38,135 nt of DNA from Bacteroidia bacterium (lineage in GTDB: Bacteria > Bacteroidota > Bacteroidia > NS11-12g > UBA9320). The notes under the pieces were generated by a model. The model worked only from the letters and a program-made list of their open reading frames with translations, was not told the origin of the DNA and did not search any database. This document shows, piece by piece, positions 8,624 through 16,947 of the stretch. Position numbers and translations under genes: made by a program. Location: the NCBI GenBank assembly GCA_017857855.1, contig JAFMCI010000017.1, positions 1 through 38,135 on the forward strand. Reading direction: 5' to 3'. Within the stretch, counting starts at the first letter, position 1, and each line of letters starts with the position of its first letter.

Positions 8624-9145
8624 TTATTGTTTATACATCATATTGGTTCCTATAAAAGCCGCCATTAGAATTGAAATAATTAATCCTGACACTAAGCTAC
8701 TACCTATACTAATCATGACGTAACCCATAGGCTTATATTGGGCAGCTATTTGTTGTTTAACCGTTATGAGCTCCATTGGTTTATCTGCAGGCTTTATGTT
8801 CTTATCTTGCTCCACTTTAAGTGTTGCTTGCTCAAATGATTCATTCACTTTAGCCTGATAAAAAGAGCCATCCGGAGCATACAATGCAAGAAATGCTATA
8901 ATCATAACGCCAGCACGTACAATTGAAATCAACAAACCACTAAGTAGGGTTCTAGCAAGGCTTATTTGTCCACCCAGTAACTTTTTAGTAAGAATTAAAC
9001 CTGCTCCTACACAAATTACTAGAACCGCTAGTTTACTTATATACATAGCAGCAGCATTGGAGTCAACACTTCTAAAAAACAGAAATTCCAGCAATGCACA
9101 CAGTAGCCCTGCCAGAATTCCAAAAATCCAAATTGATTTCTGCAT
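8624..9145 (-). CDS. DUF4199-like integral membrane protein
   Basis: A 173-residue membrane protein with four predicted helices: about 4-25, 33-53, 66-90 and 143-168. A hydrophilic loop at about 92-140 (VNESFEQATLKVEQDKNIKP) is rich in charged residues and probably faces one side as a small domain. The layout fits DUF4199, a Bacteroidetes family of unknown function. The gene sits 15 bases after the PUR-like gene and two bases before the SRPBCC gene, inside the seven-gene operon. Confidence 0.8.
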   Translation of the reverse strand: MQKSIWIFGILAGLLCALLEFLFFRSVDSNAAAMYISKLAVLVICVGAGLILTKKLLGGQISLARTLLSGLLISIVRAGVMIIAFLALYAPDGSFYQAKVNESFEQATLKVEQDKNIKPADKPMELITVKQQIAAQYKPMGYVMISIGSSLVSGLIISILMAAFIGTNMMYKQ

Positions 9146-9160
9146 TATTTAAGTAAAACC

Positions 9161-9457
9161 TTAACCTTCGTTGCTATCTCTTCTTGTAAATTCATCAAAA
9201 TCGTACTCCGGCATTAAATCACTCTTAACGTAATTTACCGTTTCTGTAAATGCTTCGTTGAATTTATTAAAATCTTCTTTGTATAAGAATATTTTGTGCT
9301 TCACATACCCACCATCTTCAAATTTACGTGTACTTTCTGTGATGGTAATATAATACTCTTCCCCTCGCGTTGCTTTTACATCAAAAAAATACGTACGCTT
9401 TCCCGCTCTTACCTTCTTAGAGAATACTTCTTCTCTGTCAAAATTTGACTCCGCCAT
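9161..9457 (-). CDS. PUR-alpha-like nucleic acid-binding protein (DUF3276)
   Basis: A 98-residue protein with the PUR-repeat pattern: N-terminal EEVFSKKVRAGKRTYFFDVK, then EEYYITITES and a KIFLYKEDFNKFNEAF strand-helix, ending in an acidic tail. DUF3276 proteins of Bacteroidetes are small single-repeat relatives of eukaryotic PUR-alpha that bind single-stranded DNA or RNA as dimers. The role in the cell is not known. It is the first gene of the operon that runs to 5960. No exact -7 box was found in the 69-base gap upstream, only a near match (GTCATTTG). Confidence 0.9.
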   Translation of the reverse strand: MAESNFDREEVFSKKVRAGKRTYFFDVKATRGEEYYITITESTRKFEDGGYVKHKIFLYKEDFNKFNEAFTETVNYVKSDLMPEYDFDEFTRRDSNEG

Positions 9458-9526
9458 TGTTATTATTCTGTACCTTAAGAGTACAAATGACGTAAATTTT
9501 TAGATTATTTTAACTATTTTTTTATT

Positions 9527-11314
9527 TTACACCTCGGTTGAATTCACTATTTGCTTTTCAAACAAAGCAGCGTATACTCCATTTTTAAGCAATAAAAATT
9601 CATGGTTACCTTGTTCTACAACCCTTCCTTGATCTAAAAAAATGATTTCACCGCAATCCTGAATAGAAGATATTCTATGACTAATATTAATAAACGTTTG
9701 CTCTTTCCCCCATTTTTTCAAGCCGTTTTTTATACTTACCTCTGTTTTGGTGTCTACCGCCGAAAGACCATCGTCTATGAGTAGAACAGTTGGATTTTTA
9801 ACCAATGCCCGTGCAATCGCGGTTCTCTGTTTTTGACCACCACTTAAGGTGATTCCTCTCTCTCCCAAGATAGTCTCTAATCCATTGGGGAAGCCCTTTA
9901 TTTCTTCTGTTAAACTAGCCGTATCCACTGCTAGTTCCAAATTAGAAGCCTGCTCTGGAGAAGTAATACCAAACAAAATATTGGCTTTTAGTGAATCTGA
10001 GAAAAGGAAGATATCTTGAGCAACATATGCAAACATCGTTTTTAGACTCTTTCTACTGTAATCCTTCAAACTAGTGCCGTCTAATCTAATTTCTCCTTCT
10101 GTAGGCTCATATACACCCATCAATAATTTTGCGATAGTGCTTTTGCCACTTCCGGTAGTTCCTATGATTCCAAACTTCGTGTTTGCTTCAACTTTAAAAG
10201 ATACATGACGAAGCACCCATTCATCTGATTCAGCATACCGAAATGACACATTATCAAAAACAATATTTTTCTCCAATTTGGCAATGGTTTTTGTACCTAA
10301 ATCCTCATCAGCGGGTATATTTAAAAATTCTTCGATACGGGACTGAGATGCCGCTCCTTGTTGCACTAATGACGTTACGTAACCAAGACTGGCTACTGGC
10401 CAGGTTAACATATTAACATATAATATATACTCCACAATATTACCTAAGCTAAACCGCCCATCCACCACTGCATTGCCTCCCACATAAATGGTAATTAAAA
10501 CACTTAAACCAACAAGACCCATAACGGCAGGCATAAAAACACCATTAATTCTTACTAAGGCCATGTTATCGTCCCTATAACCCTCATTTAAAGTATCAAA
10601 ATCTCTAGCAAAATCATTTTCTCTGCCGTAGGATTTTACTACCGCTATCCCCGCAAACGTTTCTTGGGTGTACGAAGTAATTATGGATAGTTTTTTTTGA
10701 ATTATGTCACTTTTTTTATTGATCGAATCGCTAACTAGATAGATGGTTATAACCAATATTGGAAGTGGGATCAACACCCATAACGTAATAGTTGCATTTA
10801 CTGAAAACATAAGCCCTACGACCATGAGAATCATAAAGGTCAAATTAAGCGCATACATAATAGCAGGGCCAGTAAACATTCGTACTTTAGAAACATCATC
10901 ACTAATTCTGTTCATGAGATCTCCAGTATAATTTTTAGAAAAAAAACTCTGCCCCATTTGTTGATAATGTTTAAAGATGTCATTCTTTTGCTCGTACTCT
11001 ATCTTTCGAGACATTATTATAAGCGTCATGCGCATGTAATACATACACCAGCCCTTGAGCAAGGCAGCTACTAAAATCAATACGCCAGACAATACCGCTA
11101 ATTTTGCGGATGAATCAAAATACGCCGGTAAATACTTACTGTATTCCGGTAGTTGATTATTGTTGAGCAGCCCAATAACACCATCTACCGATTCTCTCAC
11201 AATAGGTGGTATTACAATCGCGAACAAATTTGAAAGGATTATAAATAAAAGACCCGACATTAAGTATTTACGGTACTTTACGAAATATTTCTGTAGTGAG
11301 AGAAGCTCTTTCAA
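9527..11314 (-). CDS. ABC exporter half-transporter, MdlA-like, with Asp in place of the catalytic Glu
   Basis: A 595-residue type I ABC exporter half with an N-terminal six-helix membrane domain (about 18-315) and a C-terminal ATPase. Walker A is GTTGSGKST (385-393), the signature LSGGQ is 490-494, and the H-loop histidine is H546. After the Walker B aspartate D514, the usual catalytic glutamate is replaced by D515 (IDDGLSAVD). This pattern is known from the degenerate subunit of heterodimeric exporters such as TM287/288 and from MdlA. The partner half is not next to it. The substrate is unknown (drug, lipid or peptide export are possible). It is transcribed alone and divergently from leucine dehydrogenase, with an exact promoter-like box 42 bases before its ATG. 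Confidence 0.92.
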   Translation of the reverse strand: MKELLSLQKYFVKYRKYLMSGLLFIILSNLFAIVIPPIVRESVDGVIGLLNNNQLPEYSKYLPAYFDSSAKLAVLSGVLILVAALLKGWCMYYMRMTLIIMSRKIEYEQKNDIFKHYQQMGQSFFSKNYTGDLMNRISDDVSKVRMFTGPAIMYALNLTFMILMVVGLMFSVNATITLWVLIPLPILVITIYLVSDSINKKSDIIQKKLSIITSYTQETFAGIAVVKSYGRENDFARDFDTLNEGYRDDNMALVRINGVFMPAVMGLVGLSVLITIYVGGNAVVDGRFSLGNIVEYILYVNMLTWPVASLGYVTSLVQQGAASQSRIEEFLNIPADEDLGTKTIAKLEKNIVFDNVSFRYAESDEWVLRHVSFKVEANTKFGIIGTTGSGKSTIAKLLMGVYEPTEGEIRLDGTSLKDYSRKSLKTMFAYVAQDIFLFSDSLKANILFGITSPEQASNLELAVDTASLTEEIKGFPNGLETILGERGITLSGGQKQRTAIARALVKNPTVLLIDDGLSAVDTKTEVSIKNGLKKWGKEQTFINISHRISSIQDCGEIIFLDQGRVVEQGNHEFLLLKNGVYAALFEKQIVNSTEV

Positions 11315-11345
11315 AGGGTCGTGATTTTCGGAATGAATTTAAATA

Positions 11346-11353
11346 TACTTTTG
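11346..11353 (+). promoter_or_regulatory. candidate -7 box (TACTTTTG) for leucine dehydrogenase
   Basis: An exact TAnnTTTG match on the plus strand, 41 bases before the ATG at 11395. It is separated by only three bases from an exact minus-strand box for the ABC exporter. Confidence 0.5.
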
Positions 11354-11356
11354 CTG

Positions 11357-11364
11357 CAAAGTTA
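11357..11364 (-). promoter_or_regulatory. candidate -7 box (TAACTTTG) for the ABC exporter
   Basis: An exact TAnnTTTG match on the minus strand, 42 bases before the ATG at 11314. The two divergent boxes are so close that RNA polymerase could not occupy both promoters at once. Confidence 0.45.
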
Positions 11365-11394
11365 AGATTCATTAACGAGATAAAGTTAAAATAA

Positions 11395-12495
11395 ATGAGC
11401 ACAGCGACAACAATAATTCACGACAAGCAACTAGGGATATTTGCCGAAGTTAAATCAACTAATCACGAGCAAGTAGTCTTTTGTAACGACAATGCTAGTG
11501 GCTTGAGAGCAATAATAGCGATACATAATACTGTTTTAGGCCCTGGTCTAGGCGGTACGCGTATGTGGAACTATGCTACAGAAGCAGAAGCTTTAAATGA
11601 CGTTCTTCGCTTATCTCGCGGCATGACTTACAAAGCAGCCATATCAGGTTTAAACCTAGGTGGTGCCAAAGCCGTAATTATCGGTGATGCCAAAAAAGAC
11701 AAATCAGAAGCATTGATGAGAAAATTCGGTCGCTTTGTAGAAAACTTAAACGGTAAATATATAACAGCTGAAGACGTTGGAACAACGACTAAGGACATGG
11801 AATATGTAAAAATGGAAACGGATAGTGTTGCTGGATTGCCTGAAAGTATGGGCGGCGGTGGCGACCCTTCTCCTGTAACCGCATATGGTGTGTATATGGG
11901 AATGAAAGCAAGTGCCAAAAAAGCATACGGTTCAGATAGCTTAGCAGGAAAACGCATTTCAGTACAAGGTATTGGAAAGGTTGGGATGCATCTTGTTGAG
12001 CTAATACATAATGAAGGTGCTATAATAACTGTGTCTGATATAAATGAAGAAAGCCTGCAATATGCGGCAACGACTTATGGCGCTAAAGTAGTGAATGGCG
12101 ATGAGATCTATACTCAAGATGTTGACATATTTGCTCCATGCGCATTGGGCGCTATTCTTAATACCGAAAATATTAATGCGCTAAGATGTAGCATTATAGC
12201 TGGAGCGGCTAACAACCAATTAGCGAATGAAGATGAACATGGAACTTTGATTAAACAAAAAGGTTTGTTATATGCTCCTGATTTTTTAGTGAATGCTGGA
12301 GGTTTGATCAATGTATATTCTGAAGTAATAGGTTACAACCGAGAAAATGCAATGCGTGATACTGAAAAAATATACGATACCACGTTAAATATCTATTCCG
12401 TAGCAGAAGCTCAAAATATCCATACACAACAAGCAGCTACCATGCTCGCTCAAAAACGAATAGACGACATACTTAGCGTACGTTCAACATACTAG
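11395..12495 (+). CDS. ldh: leucine dehydrogenase (Glu/Leu/Phe/Val dehydrogenase family)
   Basis: A 366-residue NAD-dependent branched-chain amino acid dehydrogenase that deaminates leucine, valine or isoleucine to the 2-oxo acid, reversibly. GPGLGGTR (49-56) and MTYKAAISGLNLGGAK give the substrate-binding K80 and the catalytic K92, with the same 12-residue spacing as in Bacillus leucine dehydrogenase. TAEDVGTT supplies the next active-site segment. The Rossmann motif GIGKVG is at 192-197. The length is normal. Substrate choice between leucine, valine and phenylalanine cannot be fixed from sequence alone. A GT-C-like membrane protein gene follows two bases after the stop. Confidence 0.95.
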   Translation: MSTATTIIHDKQLGIFAEVKSTNHEQVVFCNDNASGLRAIIAIHNTVLGPGLGGTRMWNYATEAEALNDVLRLSRGMTYKAAISGLNLGGAKAVIIGDAKKDKSEALMRKFGRFVENLNGKYITAEDVGTTTKDMEYVKMETDSVAGLPESMGGGGDPSPVTAYGVYMGMKASAKKAYGSDSLAGKRISVQGIGKVGMHLVELIHNEGAIITVSDINEESLQYAATTYGAKVVNGDEIYTQDVDIFAPCALGAILNTENINALRCSIIAGAANNQLANEDEHGTLIKQKGLLYAPDFLVNAGGLINVYSEVIGYNRENAMRDTEKIYDTTLNIYSVAEAQNIHTQQAATMLAQKRIDDILSVRSTY

Positions 12496-12497
12496 TT

Positions 12498-13946
12498 TTG
12501 ATTAACTGGCTTTCCAAATATGAGAAGGTTATACTTGCTTCAGCAAGTCTCTTAGTAGGCGTATTCCTATTTTATCTAGCAACCATTTCACCCGGGGTAG
12601 AAGGTGGTATGGACTCCTATAATCACTACCTGATTGCCAAGAATACTTGGTCGCATCCCTACTTGTTCCTAGACCAGTGGGGTAAACCAATTTATAACTT
12701 AATGGCAAGTCCTTTCGTTCAATTTGGGATGCTGGGAGCAGTAGTTTTCAACATTATTTGTCTTTTATTAAGTGCTTTTTTTGCGTACCGTATTTCCCAA
12801 AAAATAGCGCCTAAATTTGCATTTATTGCTTTATTAATGACGCTTTTTAGTCCTGTATTTTTAGATAATATTATATCTTCCTTAACAGAACCTTTAAGTG
12901 CATTATTGGTCACCTTATCTCTGTTCTTACTCGTAAATAAGCGATATTCACTTGCTGCTTTACTGGCTGGATTTCTACCTTTTGCAAGATCAGAAGGTTT
13001 TATAATTTTAGGCGTTATTTTAGTATTCTTGCTACTTAAAAAAGAGTTTAGATCTATTTCCTATATACTCATAGGAAGTACTTTCTTTAATACACTAGGC
13101 TGGATTATTGAAGGTGAACCTTTTTGGATTATCACTAAAAATCCTTACATTTCATTTGCATTATCCGGTGTGAACGTATGTGGCTCTGGAGGTTTTTCTC
13201 ATTTCTTATATGCTGGACATTACACCTTTGGACAGGTAACATGTATTTTACTTGTAGTGGCAACTTTATTTTTGGCGTGGGACATTTTAAAAGATGGGAT
13301 AAAACAGCACTTAGAATTGTTGCTGGTGCTTGCTGTATTTATTTCTTATTTTCTCGCGCATGTACTCATCTGGTGGTTGGGTATGATGGGCAGTTGTGGA
13401 TACATTAGAGTAATGACTGTTATAGCACCCATGGTGGCTATTTTAGTTTCATTTGCTTTGCAAAAACTAGTACATCTGCGTCTTATACAACAGCTCAAAA
13501 ATCTTAAATTGTACACTAACCTGTTCTTACTTTTTTTAGTTATTAACACCATTTATGTGCCCTACAGATATTATGCTTACAAGTATCCACTTGCCATTTC
13601 AGCTGAGCAAGAGCAGTATGTAAAAGTGGCAGATTGGTATGAAAAAAAAGGATTGAAAAACAGAACTAAAATTATTCTTTACCCGTATTTTAGTATCATA
13701 GCCAACATTGATCCTTATGATAAAAATCAGCTATTGGAATTTTGGGAATCTAGCTTTCAATACAGCGAAAAAGGAGATATTTTGTTTTGGGATTCACACT
13801 TCGGACCGAACGAATGTAACACCCCTCTAGCGAGACTAGAAGATGATCCTCAATGGAAGAAAATACATAGTGTTATCCCCCGTTATAAGATTTCGACGGT
13901 GAATGATGTACCCTTTGAAATACACGTATTCGAAAAAATAGAATAA
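12498..13946 (+). CDS. multi-pass membrane protein, GT-C glycosyltransferase-like
   Basis: A 482-residue membrane protein with about ten or more hydrophobic helices up to about residue 370 and a soluble C-terminal tail. After the first helix, the outer loop contains GGMDSYNHYLIAKNT (D39, H43) and FLDQWGKPIYN. An acidic residue in this loop and the WGKP block recall GT-C transferases that use polyprenyl-phosphate sugars, such as the PMT/ArnT and GT87 groups. The assignment rests on topology and this loop only. The start appears to be TTG at 12498, two bases after the preceding stop; the next ATG would remove the first helix. A terminator follows directly. The acceptor and sugar are unknown. 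Confidence 0.7.
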   Translation: MINWLSKYEKVILASASLLVGVFLFYLATISPGVEGGMDSYNHYLIAKNTWSHPYLFLDQWGKPIYNLMASPFVQFGMLGAVVFNIICLLLSAFFAYRISQKIAPKFAFIALLMTLFSPVFLDNIISSLTEPLSALLVTLSLFLLVNKRYSLAALLAGFLPFARSEGFIILGVILVFLLLKKEFRSISYILIGSTFFNTLGWIIEGEPFWIITKNPYISFALSGVNVCGSGGFSHFLYAGHYTFGQVTCILLVVATLFLAWDILKDGIKQHLELLLVLAVFISYFLAHVLIWWLGMMGSCGYIRVMTVIAPMVAILVSFALQKLVHLRLIQQLKNLKLYTNLFLLFLVINTIYVPYRYYAYKYPLAISAEQEQYVKVADWYEKKGLKNRTKIILYPYFSIIANIDPYDKNQLLEFWESSFQYSEKGDILFWDSHFGPNECNTPLARLEDDPQWKKIHSVIPRYKISTVNDVPFEIHVFEKIE

Positions 13947-13980
13947 AAGGTACAAATAGAGCGTGTACCTTCCCGTTTTT
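13947..13980 (+). terminator. rho-independent terminator after the GT-C-like gene
   Basis: AAGGTAC (13947-13953) and GTACCTT (13965-13971) form a perfect 7-bp stem with an 11-base loop. They are followed by CCCG and a run of six T. It starts directly at the stop codon and sits just before the nusB promoter-like box. Confidence 0.55.
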
Positions 13981-13984
13981 TAAT

Positions 13985-13992
13985 TAGGTTTG
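13985..13992 (+). promoter_or_regulatory. candidate -7 box (TAGGTTTG) for nusB
   Basis: An exact TAnnTTTG match 17 bases before the nusB ATG, just after the preceding terminator. Confidence 0.5.
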
Positions 13993-14009
13993 CCCCCGCA
14001 TTTTGTTCA

Positions 14010-14948
14010 ATGATAAACAGACGATTAATAAGAATTAAAGCTTTCCAAGCGTTATTTGGTGAGTACGGTCAAGAGCAGTCACGACCTAGTATAGTCGTAA
14101 ACCAAGTACAAAAATCAATACACGGATTAGGAACCAATTTTCTTGCTGTTCTATCGTTCGGACCAGAATTTTGTCACTTTATATCTTCAGAACACAACCC
14201 ATCTGAATTTAAATTTAAACCCACAGAGACGGATATTAAGTCTTTTCAGCTTTTTACTGAAAATGTATTTTTTAAAGATCTTGAAGAAGAAAAAAAGATA
14301 AGTACGTATCGCGCAAGACCGACTTTAGATTGGCAACAAGAAAAAGACATTATGTTTCTTATTTACAAGGAGTTGAAGAAAACTACCGAGTACGAAGAGG
14401 CCATTAGTGGTGAGTTAACTCCAAAGGTACAGACGGATTTCGCTCTTTTTATTTACAAGTATTTGATGCTCCATTCAGTTGAGTTTGAGCAACTGATGGA
14501 AGATAAGAACATTGTTTGGTATGATGAAAAAATTCCAATACTAAAAAGTGTAGAAGGTCTTCTGTCTGAATATGAAAAGTCTAGTGCTATAGTTTTGCCA
14601 GAACTTTTTAAAAATGAAGATGAAGATCTTCAATTATCAGAAGATTTAATCCTAAAATACTTTGAGTTTAGAACCGAATTAGAAGAAGGTCTACAAGAAT
14701 TTACGCCAGGATGGGACAGCGAACGAATGACTAAAATAGATCATTTATTGATGATAATGGCCTTGTTGGAGTTTAAACATATGCCTATGATACCTGTTAA
14801 AGTAACCTTGAATGAATACATTGAAATTGCCAAAATGTATAGCACACCCAAGAGCTCAAAATTCGTAAATGGGACACTAGATAAAATCTTAAAAGATTGG
14901 AATAGTAAAGACTTAATAAAGAAAAAAGGCCGAGGACTTATCGGATAA
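14010..14948 (+). CDS. nusB: transcription antitermination protein NusB (long Bacteroidetes form)
   Basis: A 312-residue protein. NusB, with NusE (S10), binds boxA RNA and supports antitermination in rRNA operons. The N-terminus has the family start INRRLIRIKAFQALFGE. The classical C-terminal half is at about 220-308 (RMTKIDHLLMIMALLEF, then IPVKVTLNEYIEIAKMYST, then FVNGTLDKIL). Between them lie about 150 extra residues that classical 140-residue NusB proteins lack; such long forms are usual in Bacteroidetes as far as I know. The role of the insert is not known. It is followed by the DUF1573-yajC-coaE group, which has its own promoter-like box. Confidence 0.92.
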   Translation: MINRRLIRIKAFQALFGEYGQEQSRPSIVVNQVQKSIHGLGTNFLAVLSFGPEFCHFISSEHNPSEFKFKPTETDIKSFQLFTENVFFKDLEEEKKISTYRARPTLDWQQEKDIMFLIYKELKKTTEYEEAISGELTPKVQTDFALFIYKYLMLHSVEFEQLMEDKNIVWYDEKIPILKSVEGLLSEYEKSSAIVLPELFKNEDEDLQLSEDLILKYFEFRTELEEGLQEFTPGWDSERMTKIDHLLMIMALLEFKHMPMIPVKVTLNEYIEIAKMYSTPKSSKFVNGTLDKILKDWNSKDLIKKKGRGLIG

Positions 14949-14960
14949 AGACTAATCTGT

Positions 14961-14968
14961 TAATTTTG
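14961..14968 (+). promoter_or_regulatory. candidate -7 box (TAATTTTG) for the DUF1573-yajC-coaE unit
   Basis: An exact TAnnTTTG match 37 bases before the ATG at 15006. Confidence 0.5.
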
Positions 14969-15005
14969 TAACCAATATAGAATGACTTAACCCCTAATTT
15001 AACAA

Positions 15006-15446
15006 ATGAAAAAAATAATCTTATTAGCACTTACAATCATTACCATTGGCGCTTGTAGCCCAGGTACAAAAGACACCTCAATGGATGCCTCAGTTATCGA
15101 AACCGATGGAGCCGTAAATGAGCCGGCATTTGATTTCAATGGAGTTACCGCATGGGATTTTGGAAAAATAATAGAAGGCGAACGCGTTGAGCATACATTT
15201 AAATTCAAGAATACTGGAAAAGCAAATTTAGTTATTGCTAGTTGTACTGCAAGTTGTGGATGCACCATACCAGAATGGCCAAAAGAAGCCATTGCACCTG
15301 GTGAAAGCGGAGAAATTAAAGTTGAATTCAATAGCGCTGGCAAAAGTGACATGGTAACTAAAGACATTACCATTATGGCAAATACAAATCCCGTAAAAAC
15401 AGTACTTCAAATCAAAGTTTTTGTAGAGAAAAAAACAGCAGAATAA
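15006..15446 (+). CDS. DUF1573 lipoprotein
   Basis: A 146-residue protein with a lipoprotein signal (MKKIILLALTIITIGACS; lipobox IGAC), so it is anchored in the envelope. The mature domain is the immunoglobulin-like DUF1573: WDFGKIIEGERVEHTFKFKN, then the hallmark SCTASCGCTIPEWP and APGESGEIKVEFNSAGK. The cysteines in SCGCT are conserved in the family; whether they bind metal or form disulfides is not known. It lies one base before yajC, so it is translated from the same mRNA and could act near the Sec machinery, but no direct link is established. Confidence 0.92.
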   Translation: MKKIILLALTIITIGACSPGTKDTSMDASVIETDGAVNEPAFDFNGVTAWDFGKIIEGERVEHTFKFKNTGKANLVIASCTASCGCTIPEWPKEAIAPGESGEIKVEFNSAGKSDMVTKDITIMANTNPVKTVLQIKVFVEKKTAE

Positions 15447-15447
15447 T

Positions 15448-15735
15448 ATGGAAATGACAACTATGCTGCTTTTTTATGCAGCCTTCATCGTAATACTTTA
15501 CTTCTTTTTTATTCTTCCAAATAAAAAAAAGCAAAAAGCACTTAAACAATTTATCACCGATCTAAAAAAAGGCGACAAAGTTGTTACCACAGGAGGTCTT
15601 CACGGTAAAATTGTGGAACTAAAAGAACTAACGGCAATAATAGACGCCGGTAATAATATCAAACTAAAAATAAACAGAGCTGCAATTAGCATGGAAGCTT
15701 CTATGCTATTATCCAATGACGTCTCTGAAGACTAG
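15448..15735 (+). CDS. yajC: preprotein translocase accessory subunit YajC
   Basis: A 95-residue protein with one N-terminal membrane helix (about 5-24) followed by the YajC signature: ILPNKKKQKALKQFITDLKKGDKVVTTGGLHGKIVEL. YajC associates with SecDF and SecYEG in the inner membrane and aids protein export. SecDF is not in this window. It lies in a tight run with the DUF1573 lipoprotein and coaE. Confidence 0.95.
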   Translation: MEMTTMLLFYAAFIVILYFFFILPNKKKQKALKQFITDLKKGDKVVTTGGLHGKIVELKELTAIIDAGNNIKLKINRAAISMEASMLLSNDVSED

Positions 15736-15739
15736 GAGT

Positions 15740-16363
15740 ATGCAACATCTTAGAATAGGCATAACGGGTGGCATGGGCGCCGGAAAATCTACAATGTGTA
15801 AGATTTTTGGGCAACTCGGTGTATCCATTTACGATGCCGATTCTCGCGCTAAATTTATTATGAGCAACAACCAGGAGCTCAAAAAAGCAATCACTGAAAA
15901 TTTTGGTTGGGATGCCTACACGCGCAAGGATGAATTAAACCGTGAATACTTAGCTAAAGTTGTCTTTAACAACGAAGAAAAACTAGAATTACTCAATAAC
16001 TTGGTTCACCCAGCTGTCAAAAATGATTACGAACAATGGGCTCAAGAGCACAGAGATGAACCATACTCGTTAAAAGAAGCTGCTTTATTATTTGAAAGCA
16101 TGAGTTATAAAACACTTCACAAAGTAATCGTAATCGCTAGTCCTATTGAAACTAGGATAGAGCGTATAATGAAGCGTGACCACGTGAAGCGTGAAGATAT
16201 TTTAAAACGCATTCAAAATCAATCAACTGATCGAGAACGTATGAACAAAGCTGATTGGGTGATTTACAATGACGGTGTTCGTTCTTTAATAGAACAGACA
16301 TTAGAAGTACACCGTGAGATATTAGCCATTAGGGAATCTGAAGTTTTGCCCTTTAAATCATAA
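15740..16363 (+). CDS. coaE: dephospho-CoA kinase
   Basis: A 207-residue kinase for the last step of coenzyme A synthesis, phosphorylating the 3'-hydroxyl of dephospho-CoA. The P-loop is GGMGAGKST (10-18). YDADSRAKFIM follows as the substrate-binding segment, then NLVHPAV and the lid arginines RIERIMKRD. The ATG at 15740 is preferred over an in-frame ATG at 15716 inside yajC, because it starts directly at the conserved strand (LRIGITGG) and avoids an overlap. The stop of yajC is five bases upstream. Confidence 0.95.
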   Translation: MQHLRIGITGGMGAGKSTMCKIFGQLGVSIYDADSRAKFIMSNNQELKKAITENFGWDAYTRKDELNREYLAKVVFNNEEKLELLNNLVHPAVKNDYEQWAQEHRDEPYSLKEAALLFESMSYKTLHKVIVIASPIETRIERIMKRDHVKREDILKRIQNQSTDRERMNKADWVIYNDGVRSLIEQTLEVHREILAIRESEVLPFKS

Positions 16364-16367
16364 AACC

Positions 16368-16865
16368 ATGAGCAAATCACTAATCTTAAATCATGAAGAA
16401 ATTTCGCTAAAGCTTGATCGAATAGCATGGCAAATACTGGAGCATCATTACGGAGAAGAAACTATCGTATTGATTGGATTGGTCGACAGAGGAAGTGAAG
16501 TTGCTGAAAAAATAAAAAATCGTCTTGAAAAATTCGGATCTACTAAAATACTATTTAGTACTATTAACCTAGACAAGTCCATCGGGTTAGCATCAAAAGT
16601 CACCATAGAAAACCCTAGTTTAATTGCCGGAAACCCAGTTATATTAGTAGATGATGTATTAAATTCAGGTGTTACTTTATCCGCAGCCTTAAGAGAAGTA
16701 CTTAACCACTCACCCAAAAGTATAAGAACTGCTGTATTGGCAAATAGAGATCATCATAAATTCCCTATACAAGCCAATTATGTGGGTATTTCGCTGGCTA
16801 CAACACTTCAAGAAAACATTTCCTACCAAGTTACTGATGACCAAATGAGTGTTTGGCTTGGATAA
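16368..16865 (+). CDS. PRPP-dependent phosphoribosyltransferase, PyrR-like
   Basis: A 165-residue type I phosphoribosyltransferase. The PRPP-binding motif is VILVDDVLNSGVTL (91-104); the N-terminal block IVLIGLVDRGSEVAEKI corresponds to the pyrophosphate loop region of PyrR-like proteins. PyrR proteins bind pyr mRNA and/or make UMP from uracil. No pyrimidine genes are nearby, and the gene follows coaE by four bases, so the regulatory role of PyrR is not supported here. Uracil or another base salvage is possible. The final TTLQENISYQVTDDQMSVW is not a block I can link to a substrate. Confidence 0.85.
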   Translation: MSKSLILNHEEISLKLDRIAWQILEHHYGEETIVLIGLVDRGSEVAEKIKNRLEKFGSTKILFSTINLDKSIGLASKVTIENPSLIAGNPVILVDDVLNSGVTLSAALREVLNHSPKSIRTAVLANRDHHKFPIQANYVGISLATTLQENISYQVTDDQMSVWLG

Positions 16866-16929
16866 GTTTTAACATCATTTTTTTTCGGAAGTTTAAGGGT
16901 ATTTCATATGTGTAGAATTTTAATAACTC

Positions 16930-16937
16930 TACATTCG
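16930..16937 (+). promoter_or_regulatory. candidate -7 box (TACATTCG) for dapD
   Basis: A TAnnTTCG box, one base from the consensus, ten bases before the dapD ATG. A leader of only a few bases would result. Confidence 0.35.
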
Positions 16938-16947
16938 CAGTACTTTT

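Noticed and set aside
11628-11957. 109-codon minus-strand frame
   Set aside because: It is antisense to leucine dehydrogenase across its conserved active-site region.
15716-15739. Longer N-terminus of CoaE starting inside yajC
   Set aside because: The ATG at 15740 begins directly before the conserved P-loop strand and avoids the overlap.
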